Shown: positions 51,293 through 62,001 of the stretch, one piece after another
Layout of the letters: the number at the start of each line of letters is the position of its first letter
Numbering within the stretch: the first letter of the stretch is position 1
From: JBMNUM01 sp050946275
GTDB lineage: Bacteria; Actinomycetota; Coriobacteriia; Coriobacteriales; CADBOM01
DNA: 64,000 nt
Assembly: GCA_050946275.1 (NCBI GenBank)
Contig: JBMNUM010000002.1
Location: 1 to 64,000 of the forward strand
Direction: 5' to 3'
The notes under the pieces: generated by a model
Seen by the model: only the letters and a program-made list of their open reading frames with translations
What the model was told of the DNA's origin: nothing
The model's database searches: none
Program-made: the position numbers and the translations under genes

Positions 51293-51664
51293 ATGAGGCA
51301 GATCGAGATTCGAGAGACCGAGTATCCCGGCACCGATGACGCCAGCCGCGCGGCCCTGCACGCGCGCCTCGCATCCGAGCTGGGATTCCCGTCGTATTAC
51401 GGCGCGAACCTCGACGCGCTCAACGACTGCCTCGAGGAGCTCGACGAGCCAACCGAGGTCACGGTCGTGCGCGCGACTGAGGAGGATTTCATCCGTTACG
51501 AGAACCTCATCGCCGGCGGCGACGGAGAGTGGACGTGGTTCGACAAGCTCTGCCGCTGCCTCGAGCGTGCCACCGGAGAGAACGACGAACTCGAGGTCAC
51601 CTTCGCCCACGAGGTGACGGCCATCGACTTCGACGACTTCGTGTACTGGGACGACGACGAGTAG
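51293..51664 (+). CDS. Barstar family ribonuclease inhibitor
   Basis: This 123-residue acidic protein resembles barstar, which binds barnase-type RNases in the cytoplasm and blocks the active site. The binding helix region LGFPSYYGANLDALNDCLEE keeps the Tyr and the two Asp residues equivalent to barstar Tyr29, Asp35 and Asp39; barstar Trp38 is Asn here. The start at 51293 follows the RNase stop by eight bases with GAGGTG just upstream, so expression is coupled. It protects the producer from RNase that fails to leave the cell. Confidence 0.9.
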   Translation: MRQIEIRETEYPGTDDASRAALHARLASELGFPSYYGANLDALNDCLEELDEPTEVTVVRATEEDFIRYENLIAGGDGEWTWFDKLCRCLERATGENDELEVTFAHEVTAIDFDDFVYWDDDE

Positions 51665-51732
51665 CGCGAGGGCGGCATCGGAAAACGCGATGATCGGCCC
51701 GCCTCAGACGGCAGGCTCGCGGGTGCGCCAAG

Positions 51733-52689
51733 CTACTTAAAGAAGCGGCTCCGTATGAAGAACACGATCACAGCCGCGGAGACCACGATCGAGATGAACA
51801 GCGCGAAGAGCCAGTTGACGGCAAGCGGCAGATCGCCGACGTTCATGCCGTAGAAGCTGAAGATCATCGTCGGGATGGATAGCACGATGGTGACGATGGT
51901 CAGCGTCCGCATCGTGAAGTTCAGGTTGTTGTTGATGACGCTGGCATACGTGTCCATCGTCCCGTTCAAGACGCCCGTGAGAACCGTGCACATCTCCATG
52001 GCCTGGCGGATCTCGATGAACACGTCGTCGAGCAGGTCGCGATCATCCTCGTACAGGCGCAGGAAGCGACCGCTGCTGATGCGCGTCAGCGTGGCCTCCA
52101 TCGACTTGAGCGATGTCGAGAAGTAGACCAACGACTTCTCGAAACCAAGCATCTTGATGAGCTCGGAGTTGCGCATCGACTGGCGCAGCTGCCGCTCGTT
52201 CGCGTTGAACTGGCGGTCGATGTTTCGCAGGTACGCGAGGTAGCGCTGCGAGATGCGCAGCAGCATCTGCAGGAGCATGCGGGTGCGCTGGTTCGTGTTC
52301 ATGTGGCGCACGCGACCCTGCTCGAAGGCGTCGAGCGCGTCGTTCTCGCGCAGGCTCACCGTGACGAGCATGTCCTGCTCAGGCAGGAAGAGCAGCGAGA
52401 GGGGGTGCGTGTCGTACTGGACGATCTCGGGATGCTCCGCCTCCTGGTCGTCCTCGATGAACGGGCAGTCGAGGATGACAAGCACCTGTCCCGTGTCATC
52501 GTCGTAGTCGACGTGCGAGCGCTCGTCGTCGTCGAGGGACGACTGCACGAACTCCGGCATGATGCCAAGGCTCCGCTCAAGCCAAGAACGCTCGTCGACG
52601 CTCGGTGAAACAACGTTCACCCAGCAGCCACGCTCCGGCTCCTCAATGGGGCTGGTCGCACCGTCGATTGTCTTGTAGAACTGGATCAA
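51733..52689 (-). CDS. corA: CorA family divalent cation transporter
   Basis: This 318-residue protein of the CorA Mg2+/Co2+/Ni2+ channel family has a long cytoplasmic alpha/beta domain with coiled helices (about 110-250) and two C-terminal transmembrane helices. The pore signature FSFYGMN at the end of the first helix is intact. The start is TTG at 52689, the only start near the expected N-terminus (IQFYKTIDG); upstream codons are not family-like. Channels with this short N-terminal domain are common in Firmicutes and Actinobacteria. It is convergent with the barstar gene. Confidence 0.88.
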   Translation of the reverse strand: MIQFYKTIDGATSPIEEPERGCWVNVVSPSVDERSWLERSLGIMPEFVQSSLDDDERSHVDYDDDTGQVLVILDCPFIEDDQEAEHPEIVQYDTHPLSLLFLPEQDMLVTVSLRENDALDAFEQGRVRHMNTNQRTRMLLQMLLRISQRYLAYLRNIDRQFNANERQLRQSMRNSELIKMLGFEKSLVYFSTSLKSMEATLTRISSGRFLRLYEDDRDLLDDVFIEIRQAMEMCTVLTGVLNGTMDTYASVINNNLNFTMRTLTIVTIVLSIPTMIFSFYGMNVGDLPLAVNWLFALFISIVVSAAVIVFFIRSRFFK

Positions 52690-52831
52690 AGCGCTCTCGC
52701 CATCTCTTTTTGCACATACGTAGATAAGAATACTACCAAACGGGGAAATCGGGAAACGCCAAGGCAAGCCAGCGGGTCGGAAACAGGCCGGCGAGGCAAC
52801 AGGCCTCCTCGCCCGAGACAGCCTCCACATC

Positions 52832-52864
52832 GGACCTGGCGAGCAGCCCTGCCCTGTTTGTCAG
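52832..52864. repeat. Degraded CCCGCCTTGTTT-family palindrome
   Basis: GGACCTGGCGAGCAGCCC and TGCCCTGTTTGTCAG resemble the element at 32615-32649 with several changes. It covers the aroK stop codon. Confidence 0.5.
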
Positions 52865-53388
52865 ATTGCCAAAGCGCGGAGCTGGTCGGCGAGGGCTCGG
52901 GCCGCCTCGCCAAGGGGCAGGTCGCCCGCATCGAACGTCACGTCGGCATAGCGCTCGTAGAGCGGGGCGCGCTCGGCATGGAGGCTCTCGATCGAGTGGT
53001 CGGATGAGCTCCGGAAAACGACGCCGCGCTCGACCGTATCGCCCAAGCGGTCGCGAATCGCCTCGACGTCCGCGTGCAGGTACACGACCAGCCCCGTCGA
53101 TGCCAAGTGCCGCATGCCCTCCTCCGAGTACACGGCCGAGCCGCCCGTCGCGATGACGGTGTTCTCGTAGCATGCCCGCGCGAGTGCATCGTTCTCGACC
53201 GCGATGAAGCCCTCCGCGCCCAGCTCGTCGATGAGCCTTTGGAGCGTGGCGCCCTGCTCGGTCTGGATGACGATGTCCATGTCGACGAAGCGCATCCCCA
53301 AGATCTTGGCGAGCACGACGCCGAGCGTCGACTTGCCCGATGCCGGCATGCCGATGAGAACGATGTTGCCGTCTGGCGCGTTGCGCAC
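52861..53388 (-). CDS. aroK: Shikimate kinase
   Basis: This 175-residue P-loop kinase phosphorylates shikimate with ATP in the aromatic pathway. The Walker A motif GMPASGKSTLG is followed by the shikimate-binding FVDMDIVIQ, GFIAVENDAL in place of the usual FR.E region, and the central IATGGSAVYSEEGMRHL; the usual GGG is GGS. The start GTG at 53388 has GGGGAGG upstream; the frame stays open much farther, but that part is antisense to thrH. The gene stands apart from aroF-pheA. Confidence 0.9.
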   Translation of the reverse strand: MRNAPDGNIVLIGMPASGKSTLGVVLAKILGMRFVDMDIVIQTEQGATLQRLIDELGAEGFIAVENDALARACYENTVIATGGSAVYSEEGMRHLASTGLVVYLHADVEAIRDRLGDTVERGVVFRSSSDHSIESLHAERAPLYERYADVTFDAGDLPLGEAARALADQLRALAI

Positions 53389-53450
53389 GGTCGCCTCCCC
53401 TTCTCGCGTTACCCCTATGGTATCAGTTGCGAGGGCACCGGCGGCCAAGG

Positions 53451-53508
53451 TGACAACGACGGTCACCGCGGTTATCACCGTGACAATAACGGTCGCCGCC
53501 ATTGTCAT
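53451..53508. repeat. Two consecutive TGACAA...TTGTCA palindromes
   Basis: Hairpin 1 pairs TGACAACGACGGT with ACCGCGGTTATCA. Hairpin 2 pairs TGACAATAACGG with CCGCCATTGTCA. They are followed by short repeats of GACCTGTCCCCT-type sequence to about 53560. They lie between the divergent aroK and thrH genes. Confidence 0.65.
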
Positions 53509-53622
53509 GTCGCGCGACCTGTTCCCCTGTCCCAAGCGACCTGTCCCCTTGTCCCGCCTTGTCACCTCCGTTTGTCGCCCATTACAATCGAGTGGTTGGA
53601 AGTTGGAGATGCGGAGGTTGCC

Positions 53623-54222
53623 TTGAAAGTCGTTTGCCTGGATATGGAGGGCGTGCTCGTCCCCGAGATTTGGATCACCTTCGCAGACGCCCGGGGCATC
53701 CCCGAGCTCAAGCGGACGACCCGCGACGAGCCGAACTACGACAAGCTGATGGAGTTCCGCCTGGGCATCCTGCGCGAGCACGGCCTCGGGCTCAACGAGA
53801 TCCAGGAGACCATCGAGACCATCGAGCCCCTGCCCGGCGCACGCGAGTTCCTCGACGAGCTCCGCACGCTCACGCAGGTCATCGTCATCTCCGACACCTT
53901 CACGCAATTCGCCACGCCGCTGATCCGCAAGCTCGGTTGGCCCACGCTGTTCTGCAACGAGCTCGTCGTGGGTGACGGCGGCGAGATCACCGGCTACCGC
54001 ATGCGCTGCCCCGAGTCGAAGCTCACGACCGTGCGCGCGCTGCAGTCGTGCGGTTTCGAGACCATCGCCGGCGGCGACAGCTTCAACGACCTCGCCATGA
54101 TCCGCGCGAGCGCCGCGGGCTTCCTGTTCCGCAGCACCGACGACATCAGGCGCGACAACCCCGACCTCCCCGCCTTCGAGGAGTTCGACGACATGCTCGC
54201 CTTCATCAAGGGAGTTCTGTAA
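53623..54222 (+). CDS. thrH: ThrH-type phosphoserine phosphatase / homoserine phosphotransferase
   Basis: This 199-residue HAD enzyme has motif I as VVCLDMEGVLVPEIW, where the DxE pattern and PEIW are specific to ThrH rather than SerB. VIVISDTFTQFATPLIRKLG and GGDSFNDLAMI complete the active site. ThrH dephosphorylates phosphoserine and can move the phosphate to homoserine, linking serine and threonine synthesis. The start is TTG at 53623 with GGAGG seven bases upstream. Its stop codon is followed directly by the ATG of the carbonic-anhydrase-like gene. Confidence 0.92.
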   Translation: MKVVCLDMEGVLVPEIWITFADARGIPELKRTTRDEPNYDKLMEFRLGILREHGLGLNEIQETIETIEPLPGAREFLDELRTLTQVIVISDTFTQFATPLIRKLGWPTLFCNELVVGDGGEITGYRMRCPESKLTTVRALQSCGFETIAGGDSFNDLAMIRASAAGFLFRSTDDIRRDNPDLPAFEEFDDMLAFIKGVL

Positions 54223-54729
54223 ATGGGACAGCCCATCATCGACCCGAGCGTCTTCCTCGCGCACGGCAGCGTCATCAGCGGCGACGTCGAGATCGCGGAG
54301 GGGTGCGGGATCTGGTATAACGCGGTCGTCCGCGGCGACATCGCACCCATCACCATCGGACGAAACACGAACATCCAGGACAATGCGGTCGTCCACGTCG
54401 ACTTTGACATGCCCACGCGCATCGGCGAGGGCGTGACAATCGGCCACGGCGCCATCGTCCACGGTTGCGAGGTCGGCGACAACACGCTCATCGGCATGGG
54501 CGCGACGATCCTCAACGGCGCGAAGATCGGCAAGAACTGCATCGTGGGCGCCGGTGCGCTCGTCCCCCAGGGCAAGGAGATCCCCGACGGCACGATCGCC
54601 CTCGGCGTTCCAGCCCGTCCGCTGCGCGACATGACGGAAGAGGACATCGAGTCGAACCGCTTCAACGCGCGCTGCTATGCGGAGGAGGCCAAGCGCCTCG
54701 CCGAGCACGACGACGCCATCATCGGCTAA
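54223..54729 (+). CDS. Gamma-class carbonic anhydrase-like hexapeptide protein
   Basis: This 168-residue left-handed beta-helix protein has repeating hexapeptides such as SGDVEIAEGCGIWYNAVVRG. The three metal-binding His of the gamma-carbonic anhydrase/YrdA group are in NAVVHVD and GHGAIVHG. It probably hydrates carbon dioxide as a trimer or binds a related ligand; activity varies in this group. Its ATG abuts the thrH stop codon (TAAATG), so the two are co-translated. Confidence 0.92.
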   Translation: MGQPIIDPSVFLAHGSVISGDVEIAEGCGIWYNAVVRGDIAPITIGRNTNIQDNAVVHVDFDMPTRIGEGVTIGHGAIVHGCEVGDNTLIGMGATILNGAKIGKNCIVGAGALVPQGKEIPDGTIALGVPARPLRDMTEEDIESNRFNARCYAEEAKRLAEHDDAIIG

Positions 54730-54747
54730 TCCGCCCACTCCGGGACC

Positions 54748-54854
54748 CCACCATTTTTCACGAAAAAGGACGTTTACGGCGTTCTATTCCGAAAGAAATG
54801 GTCGAGAATCTCCCTTTTTTGCGTTTTCGGATGTCCTATTTCGAACAAAATGGC
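54748..54854 (+). repeat. Three-arm (A-A'-A') intergenic palindromic element
   Basis: Arm A (54748-54772) contains CCATTTTTCACGAAAAAGGA. Arm A' (54781-54802) contains TTCTATTCCGAAAGAAATGG and A'' (54833-54854) contains TCCTATTTCGAACAAAATGG. A can pair with either. It lies between the convergent carbonic anhydrase and PrsW genes; A'' has the TTTCGAACAAA core shared with 44319 and 59484. Confidence 0.8.
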
Positions 54855-54888
54855 AAGGCCTGAAACTCGCGGCCATCGACTCGCACCC

Positions 54889-55614
54889 CTACTCGGGCAG
54901 ATCGATCGTGTGGCTCTCCGGCGGCTCGGAATCGAGCGGCTCGTCGCGTTTGGCCGTCTTCTTCACCACCACCATCGCGATGATGATGAACACGATGTCG
55001 AAGACGAGTGCAGCCGTCGCGAAGGCATCGCTGCCGAACGAGAGCGCCGAGTCGTACAAGCCGTGCTCGATGACGGGCACGAACAGCGCGAGGAACATGA
55101 ACGACAGGTAGTTCGACCTCTGGCCCAGGTTCTTATACTTGTGCGCCAAGCCGAAGAAGCAGCCCATGATCACACCATCCGCACAGTGGCCGGGTACGGC
55201 GAAGATCGCGCGCGAGACAGCCGTTCCGACTCCACCCTCCATCACGTAGAGCACGTTCTCGAGCGCGGCGAAGCCGAGCGCCACGGCAACACCGTAGACG
55301 ATGCCGTCGAAGACGTAGTTGAACTCGGGTCGCTTGGCGACGCGCGAGAGCACGAAGAACTTGACGGCCTCCTCGATAAGCGCGACACCGAGGAAGTTCG
55401 AGATCACGACCTGCTGGAATCCGGCCGGGATGTTCGCCTCGATGGCGCCACCGGCGGCCATCTCGAGGAGGATGGCGGGGATGATGCCCACGGCACCGAG
55501 GACGAACATGCGCAGCACGAGTCCGATCGGCTCATGCTCGACCGTGTCCTTCTTGTACACGTAGTACAGCAGGACGAGCGCCGGGGCGAGTGCCAATCCG
55601 ATGAGGATGTCCAC
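54889..55614 (-). CDS. PrsW family intramembrane metalloprotease
   Basis: This 241-residue integral membrane protein has about seven hydrophobic segments. The PrsW motifs are visible: LIEEAVKFFVL (EExxK), FAALENVLYVM (FxxxEN), and the His motifs VPGHCADGVIMG and EHGLYDSAL. PrsW proteases cut membrane anti-sigma factors in stress signalling; the substrate here is unknown. The start is GTG at 55614 with GGAAGGA upstream; upstream codons in frame lack family similarity. The last ~25 residues are acidic and cytoplasmic. Confidence 0.9.
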   Translation of the reverse strand: MDILIGLALAPALVLLYYVYKKDTVEHEPIGLVLRMFVLGAVGIIPAILLEMAAGGAIEANIPAGFQQVVISNFLGVALIEEAVKFFVLSRVAKRPEFNYVFDGIVYGVAVALGFAALENVLYVMEGGVGTAVSRAIFAVPGHCADGVIMGCFFGLAHKYKNLGQRSNYLSFMFLALFVPVIEHGLYDSALSFGSDAFATAALVFDIVFIIIAMVVVKKTAKRDEPLDSEPPESHTIDLPE

Positions 55615-55678
55615 GGGGTTCCTTCCAACGAGGTGCCAACACGAAGATGGTACTACAACGGGCACGTCCGCGCGGCAG

Positions 55679-55795
55679 GCGCGACAGGTCGCCCGGCGTG
55701 ACAGGTCGTTCGGCGTGACAGGTCGTCCGGCGCGACAGGTCGTCCGGCGTGACAGGCAAAACTGTCACGCATACGACCGGACGACTTGTCCCGAC
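55679..55795. repeat. 17-bp tandem repeats ending in a hairpin
   Basis: Five copies of a 17-bp unit, GCGTGACAGGTCGTCCG and close variants, run to about 55757. The last copy is followed by a partner arm: GCGTGACAG pairs with CTGTCACGC around GCAAAA, and CGGACGACTTGTC farther on is complementary to the repeat unit. So several left arms share one right arm. It lies between the PrsW start and the carB terminator. Confidence 0.85.
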
Positions 55796-55804
55796 GAAAG
55801 CAGA

Positions 55805-55834
55805 AGGGGCGTCGGCTTGCCCGCCGACGCCCCT
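55805..55834 (-). terminator. Intrinsic terminator of carB
   Basis: AGGGGCGTCGGC and GCCGACGCCCCT form a perfect 12-bp stem with a six-base loop, 25 bp after the carB stop codon. Confidence 0.85.
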
Positions 55835-55858
55835 GAGGCGCTAAACCGAAACAGCCGT

Positions 55859-59092
<3,234 letters not shown>

Positions 59093-59319
59093 GTTCGCAG
59101 ATTCCTTCCTCGATAAACGCTCAGAGCACAGGCTAACGCAAGGCTCTTCGAAAGCTTCCTAACCATTATAGGGGCGCGCACGGCAGCACACCGTGGGAAT
59201 CCGGCGTTTAATGCACAATTAACAATCGGAAAGCGCGTGGACCCGCGGATGGGTCGAAGGGCAACCCCCCCCACGACTCGTGCGGATCATCGGGACGCAC
59301 TCGACTCCGGGCGAGAGAC

Positions 59320-59404
59320 GGTGGCGACGCGGGCGGCGCGGGTGGCGTGGGCGCGGGTGGCGACGCGGGCGGCGTGGGCGCGGGTGGCGTGGGCGCGGGT
59401 GGCA
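59320..59404. repeat. GC-rich minisatellite upstream of carB
   Basis: Alternating 15-bp (GGGTGGCGTGGGCGC) and 12-bp (GACGCGGGCGGC-like) units run directly into arm A of the element at 59401. The 552-bp gap 59093-59644 contains the carB leader, this array and that element; I see no gene in it. Confidence 0.85.
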
Positions 59405-59507
59405 ACTTCATTCGCAAAAGGGCGCCACATACGCCCTTTTTCGAACGGAATTGCCATATTGAACTCAAATTGGCCCGATTTGACGCCCTTTTTCGAACAA
59501 AATTGCC
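59401..59507 (+). repeat. Three-arm (A-A'-A') intergenic palindromic element
   Basis: Arm A (59401-59424) contains TTCGCAAAAGGGCG. A' (59432-59455) and A'' (59484-59507) are both 24 bp, begin CGCCCTTTTTCGAAC, end ATTGCC, and agree at 22 of 24 positions. A pairs with either. The spacer holds TTGGCCCGATTTGA, close to the element at 1203-1279. Confidence 0.88.
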
Positions 59508-59644
59508 AAACCCCGGATGGGGGGGTGGTCATGTGGCGCCGGAGCGCTTGTGCCAGGAGAATGTCCATCCGATACCGAGGTGCCCTTGGCCTGGAGAAGC
59601 TGTCCCGGTTCGCGCCGCTTGGGACCCGGGAAGAGGGTCCCGCC

Positions 59645-60478
59645 CTATCTCTTGCGGAGCTCCCAGAAGGCGACGGCGCTCGAGGCGGCGACGTTGAGGG
59701 AGTCGACGCCGTGGCTCATCGGGATGCGCACCTGGAAGTCGCAGGCGGAAAGCGTCGAGTCGGCCAAGCCGTCCCCCTCGGTGCCGAAGACGAGGGCGAG
59801 ACGCCCGCAGGCCTTCAGGCGCGGGTCATCGAGCGGGATGGAGTCGTCGCCCAGGCCCATGGCGGCAACGGTGAAACCCAGCTCGCGCAGTTGTGGCACG
59901 CCCACCGCGCTCCAATCATGCGGATCGTCCCCGATGCGCGCCCACGGAACCTGGAAGACCGTCCCCATCGACACGCGCAGCGCCCGGCGATAGAGCGGGT
60001 CGTAGCAGGCGGGCGTGACGAGCACGGCATCGACGCCCATGGCGGCTGCCGAGCGGAACGCCGCCCCCACGTTCGTGTGGTTGCGGATGTCCTCGAGCAC
60101 TGCGACGAGCGAGGCATCGGCGCACACGTCGGCGACCGACCTCTCCGACGGGCGACGGAACGCGCAGAGCGCCCCGCGGTTCAGCTCGAATCCGGTGAGG
60201 CGCCGCACCTCCTCGTGCGGAAGCACGAACAGCTCGAACGTAGGGCTCGCCGTCGCCAGCTCACCGAGAAGCCCCTCGATTTGGTGGAGATGGTGCTCCT
60301 CCGAGAGCATCGCGATCGGCACTCCCCCGCCCCGGACGACGCGTCCGATGACCTCGACGGTCTCGGCGATGAAGACGCCCTTCTCCGGCTCGATGCGGCT
60401 GCGGAGCTGGAGGTCCGTGAGACGCGCGAACACATCGAGACGCGCGTCATCGAGGGTATCGAGTCTCGTTACCTGCAA
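59645..60478 (-). CDS. TrmH/SpoU family RNA 2'-O-methyltransferase
   Basis: This 277-residue SPOUT enzyme has an N-terminal RNA-binding region (about 1-110) and the knotted SAM domain with the three family motifs: IRNHTNVGAAFRSAAAMG, LALVFGTEGDGL and IPMSHGVDSLNVAASSAVA. It methylates a ribose in rRNA or tRNA; the exact target is not apparent. The N-terminus (MQVTRLDTLDDARLDVFARL) and length match other uncharacterised members. A double palindrome at 60498-60568 lies directly upstream of its start. Confidence 0.93.
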   Translation of the reverse strand: MQVTRLDTLDDARLDVFARLTDLQLRSRIEPEKGVFIAETVEVIGRVVRGGGVPIAMLSEEHHLHQIEGLLGELATASPTFELFVLPHEEVRRLTGFELNRGALCAFRRPSERSVADVCADASLVAVLEDIRNHTNVGAAFRSAAAMGVDAVLVTPACYDPLYRRALRVSMGTVFQVPWARIGDDPHDWSAVGVPQLRELGFTVAAMGLGDDSIPLDDPRLKACGRLALVFGTEGDGLADSTLSACDFQVRIPMSHGVDSLNVAASSAVAFWELRKR

Positions 60479-60497
60479 GGAATCACCTCTCGAAACC

Positions 60498-60568
60498 TGA
60501 CAAGCACGTCAGACGTAGTTGTCATGGCAAACACGTCTGGCGTGTTTGCCATTTGACGCGTTTGTCAT
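60498..60568. repeat. Double-palindrome intergenic element, TGACAA/CACGTC family
   Basis: TGACAAGCACGTC/ACGTAGTTGTCA is followed by GGCAAACACGTC/GGCGTGTTTGCC and then a further right arm, TTTGACGCGTTTGTCA. It is homologous over most of its length to 17836-17889. Confidence 0.75.
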
Positions 60569-60577
60569 TGGCAGGCC

Positions 60578-61549
60578 TTAGGCCTCGTCGGTCGGCGCTG
60601 CCGGTGCGGCGGGTGCTGCAGGCGCGGCAGGGGGCTCATCGACGACGATCTCCTTGAGCGCCGACGCGATGCCGGCCAGCCCCTGCATATCCGACGGGAT
60701 GATGAGCTTCGTCGACTGCCCCTTCGAGACCTCCTTGAGCGCCTCGAACGACTGCAGCGTGAGCACGGCGGAATCGGCACCGGCCTCGCGGACCATCCTG
60801 ATGCCGTCGGCCGTGGCCTGCTGGACGTCGCGGATGGCCTGCGCCTGGCCCTCGGCCTCGCGGATCTGGCGTTCCTTCTCCGCCTCGGCGGCGAGGATCG
60901 TCTTGGCCTTCTCGGCCTCGGCGGCGAGGATGATCGCCTGCTTGTTGCCCTCGGCGATCGTGATGGCGCTCTGCTTCTCGCCCTCTGCGAGCAGCACCGC
61001 CTCGCGCTTCTCGCGCTCGGCCTTCATCTGCTTCTCCATCGCCTGCTGGATGGCAGCCGGCGGCGTGATGTTCTTGACCTCCACGCGGTTGACCTTGATG
61101 CCCCAGGCGTCCGTCGCCTCGTCGAGAATCGAACGCATCTGCGCGTTGATCGTGTCGCGCGAGACGAGCGTCGTATCGAGGTCGAGGTCGCCGATGATGT
61201 TGCGCAGCGTGGTTGCCGTGAGGTTCTCGATGGCCATGATCGGATTCTCGACGCCGTAGCAGTACAGGCGCGGATCCATCACCTTGTAGTAGATGACGGA
61301 GTCGATGGACATCGTGACATTGTCCTTGGTGATGACGGGCTGCGGCGGGAAGTCCGCCACCTGCTCCTTGATCGACACACGCTTGCGGATGCGGTCGATG
61401 AACGGGAGCTTGAAGTGCAGGCCGTTGCTCCACGTCGTGAGGTACGAGCCGAGGCGCTCCACAACGACCATCTCGGCCTGAGGAACGATCTTGATGCACG
61501 ACAGCAGGATGAGAACGATGATGATGACGATGACTATGAGAACGGGCAT
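60578..61549 (-). CDS. SPFH/band-7 membrane protein (stomatin/QmcA-like)
   Basis: This 323-residue protein has one N-terminal membrane helix (about 3-20) and an SPFH domain (about 21-180: VPQAEMVVVERLGSYLTTW, FIDRIRKRVSIKEQ, INAQMRSILDEATDAWGIKV). A long coiled coil rich in Ala, Glu and Lys follows (about 185-245), then an Ala/Pro tail. SPFH proteins build membrane microdomains and often recruit proteases. The NfeD-like gene, its usual partner, lies directly upstream with two bases between stop and start. Confidence 0.94.
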   Translation of the reverse strand: MPVLIVIVIIIVLILLSCIKIVPQAEMVVVERLGSYLTTWSNGLHFKLPFIDRIRKRVSIKEQVADFPPQPVITKDNVTMSIDSVIYYKVMDPRLYCYGVENPIMAIENLTATTLRNIIGDLDLDTTLVSRDTINAQMRSILDEATDAWGIKVNRVEVKNITPPAAIQQAMEKQMKAEREKREAVLLAEGEKQSAITIAEGNKQAIILAAEAEKAKTILAAEAEKERQIREAEGQAQAIRDVQQATADGIRMVREAGADSAVLTLQSFEALKEVSKGQSTKLIIPSDMQGLAGIASALKEIVVDEPPAAPAAPAAPAAPTDEA

Positions 61550-61551
61550 TT

Positions 61552-61983
61552 CTAGATCCTCTCCACCACAAGCTTGATGCTCTGCTGGTCAACGACGCGG
61601 ACGCGGGTGCCCTCGGGCAGCACGCTCCCGTCAGCCGACACCGCCGCCCATGTCATGTGATCGGGCGTCTCCACGCGGCCGACGAGGGCATCGTTGTCGA
61701 TCTGCTCGACGACGATCGCGTTGAGGCCGACGGGCGTCGCCTCATGCTGCTCGCCACGCTTGCGGTTCTTCATGATGACCGGACGCAGCAACGCCAGACA
61801 AACGAGCGACACCGCGATGAACACCACGATTTGCAGCCATAGGGGGCCGCCGGCGAACTGCACGATGAAAGCGGCGACGCCGCCGATCACGAACCATAGC
61901 GTGATGAGCCCCATCGAGGCTACCTCGATTATGGCCATGACGGCGGCGATGATGAGCCAACCGTATGTCATCCAAGCACCCAC
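61552..61983 (-). CDS. NfeD family membrane protein
   Basis: This 143-residue protein has two or three N-terminal membrane helices (about 5-65) and a C-terminal OB-fold domain (about 80-143: NAIVVEQIDNDALVGRVETP and GTRVRVVDQQSIKLVVERI). NfeD proteins pair with SPFH proteins, as here, and help form the membrane complex. The start is either GTG at 61983 or ATG at 61971; both lie inside the expected short N-terminus. Confidence 0.92.
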   Translation of the reverse strand: MGAWMTYGWLIIAAVMAIIEVASMGLITLWFVIGGVAAFIVQFAGGPLWLQIVVFIAVSLVCLALLRPVIMKNRKRGEQHEATPVGLNAIVVEQIDNDALVGRVETPDHMTWAAVSADGSVLPEGTRVRVVDQQSIKLVVERI

Positions 61984-62001
61984 GGTTCTACTTCGCGGTC
62001 T

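Noticed and set aside
53389..54738. Extension of the shikimate kinase frame upstream
   Set aside because: The extension runs antisense to thrH and the carbonic anhydrase gene. A GTG with a strong ribosome binding site gives a normal-length kinase.
55679..55757. Possible CRISPR array
   Set aside because: The 17-bp units are directly adjacent with no spacers, and no cas gene is present.
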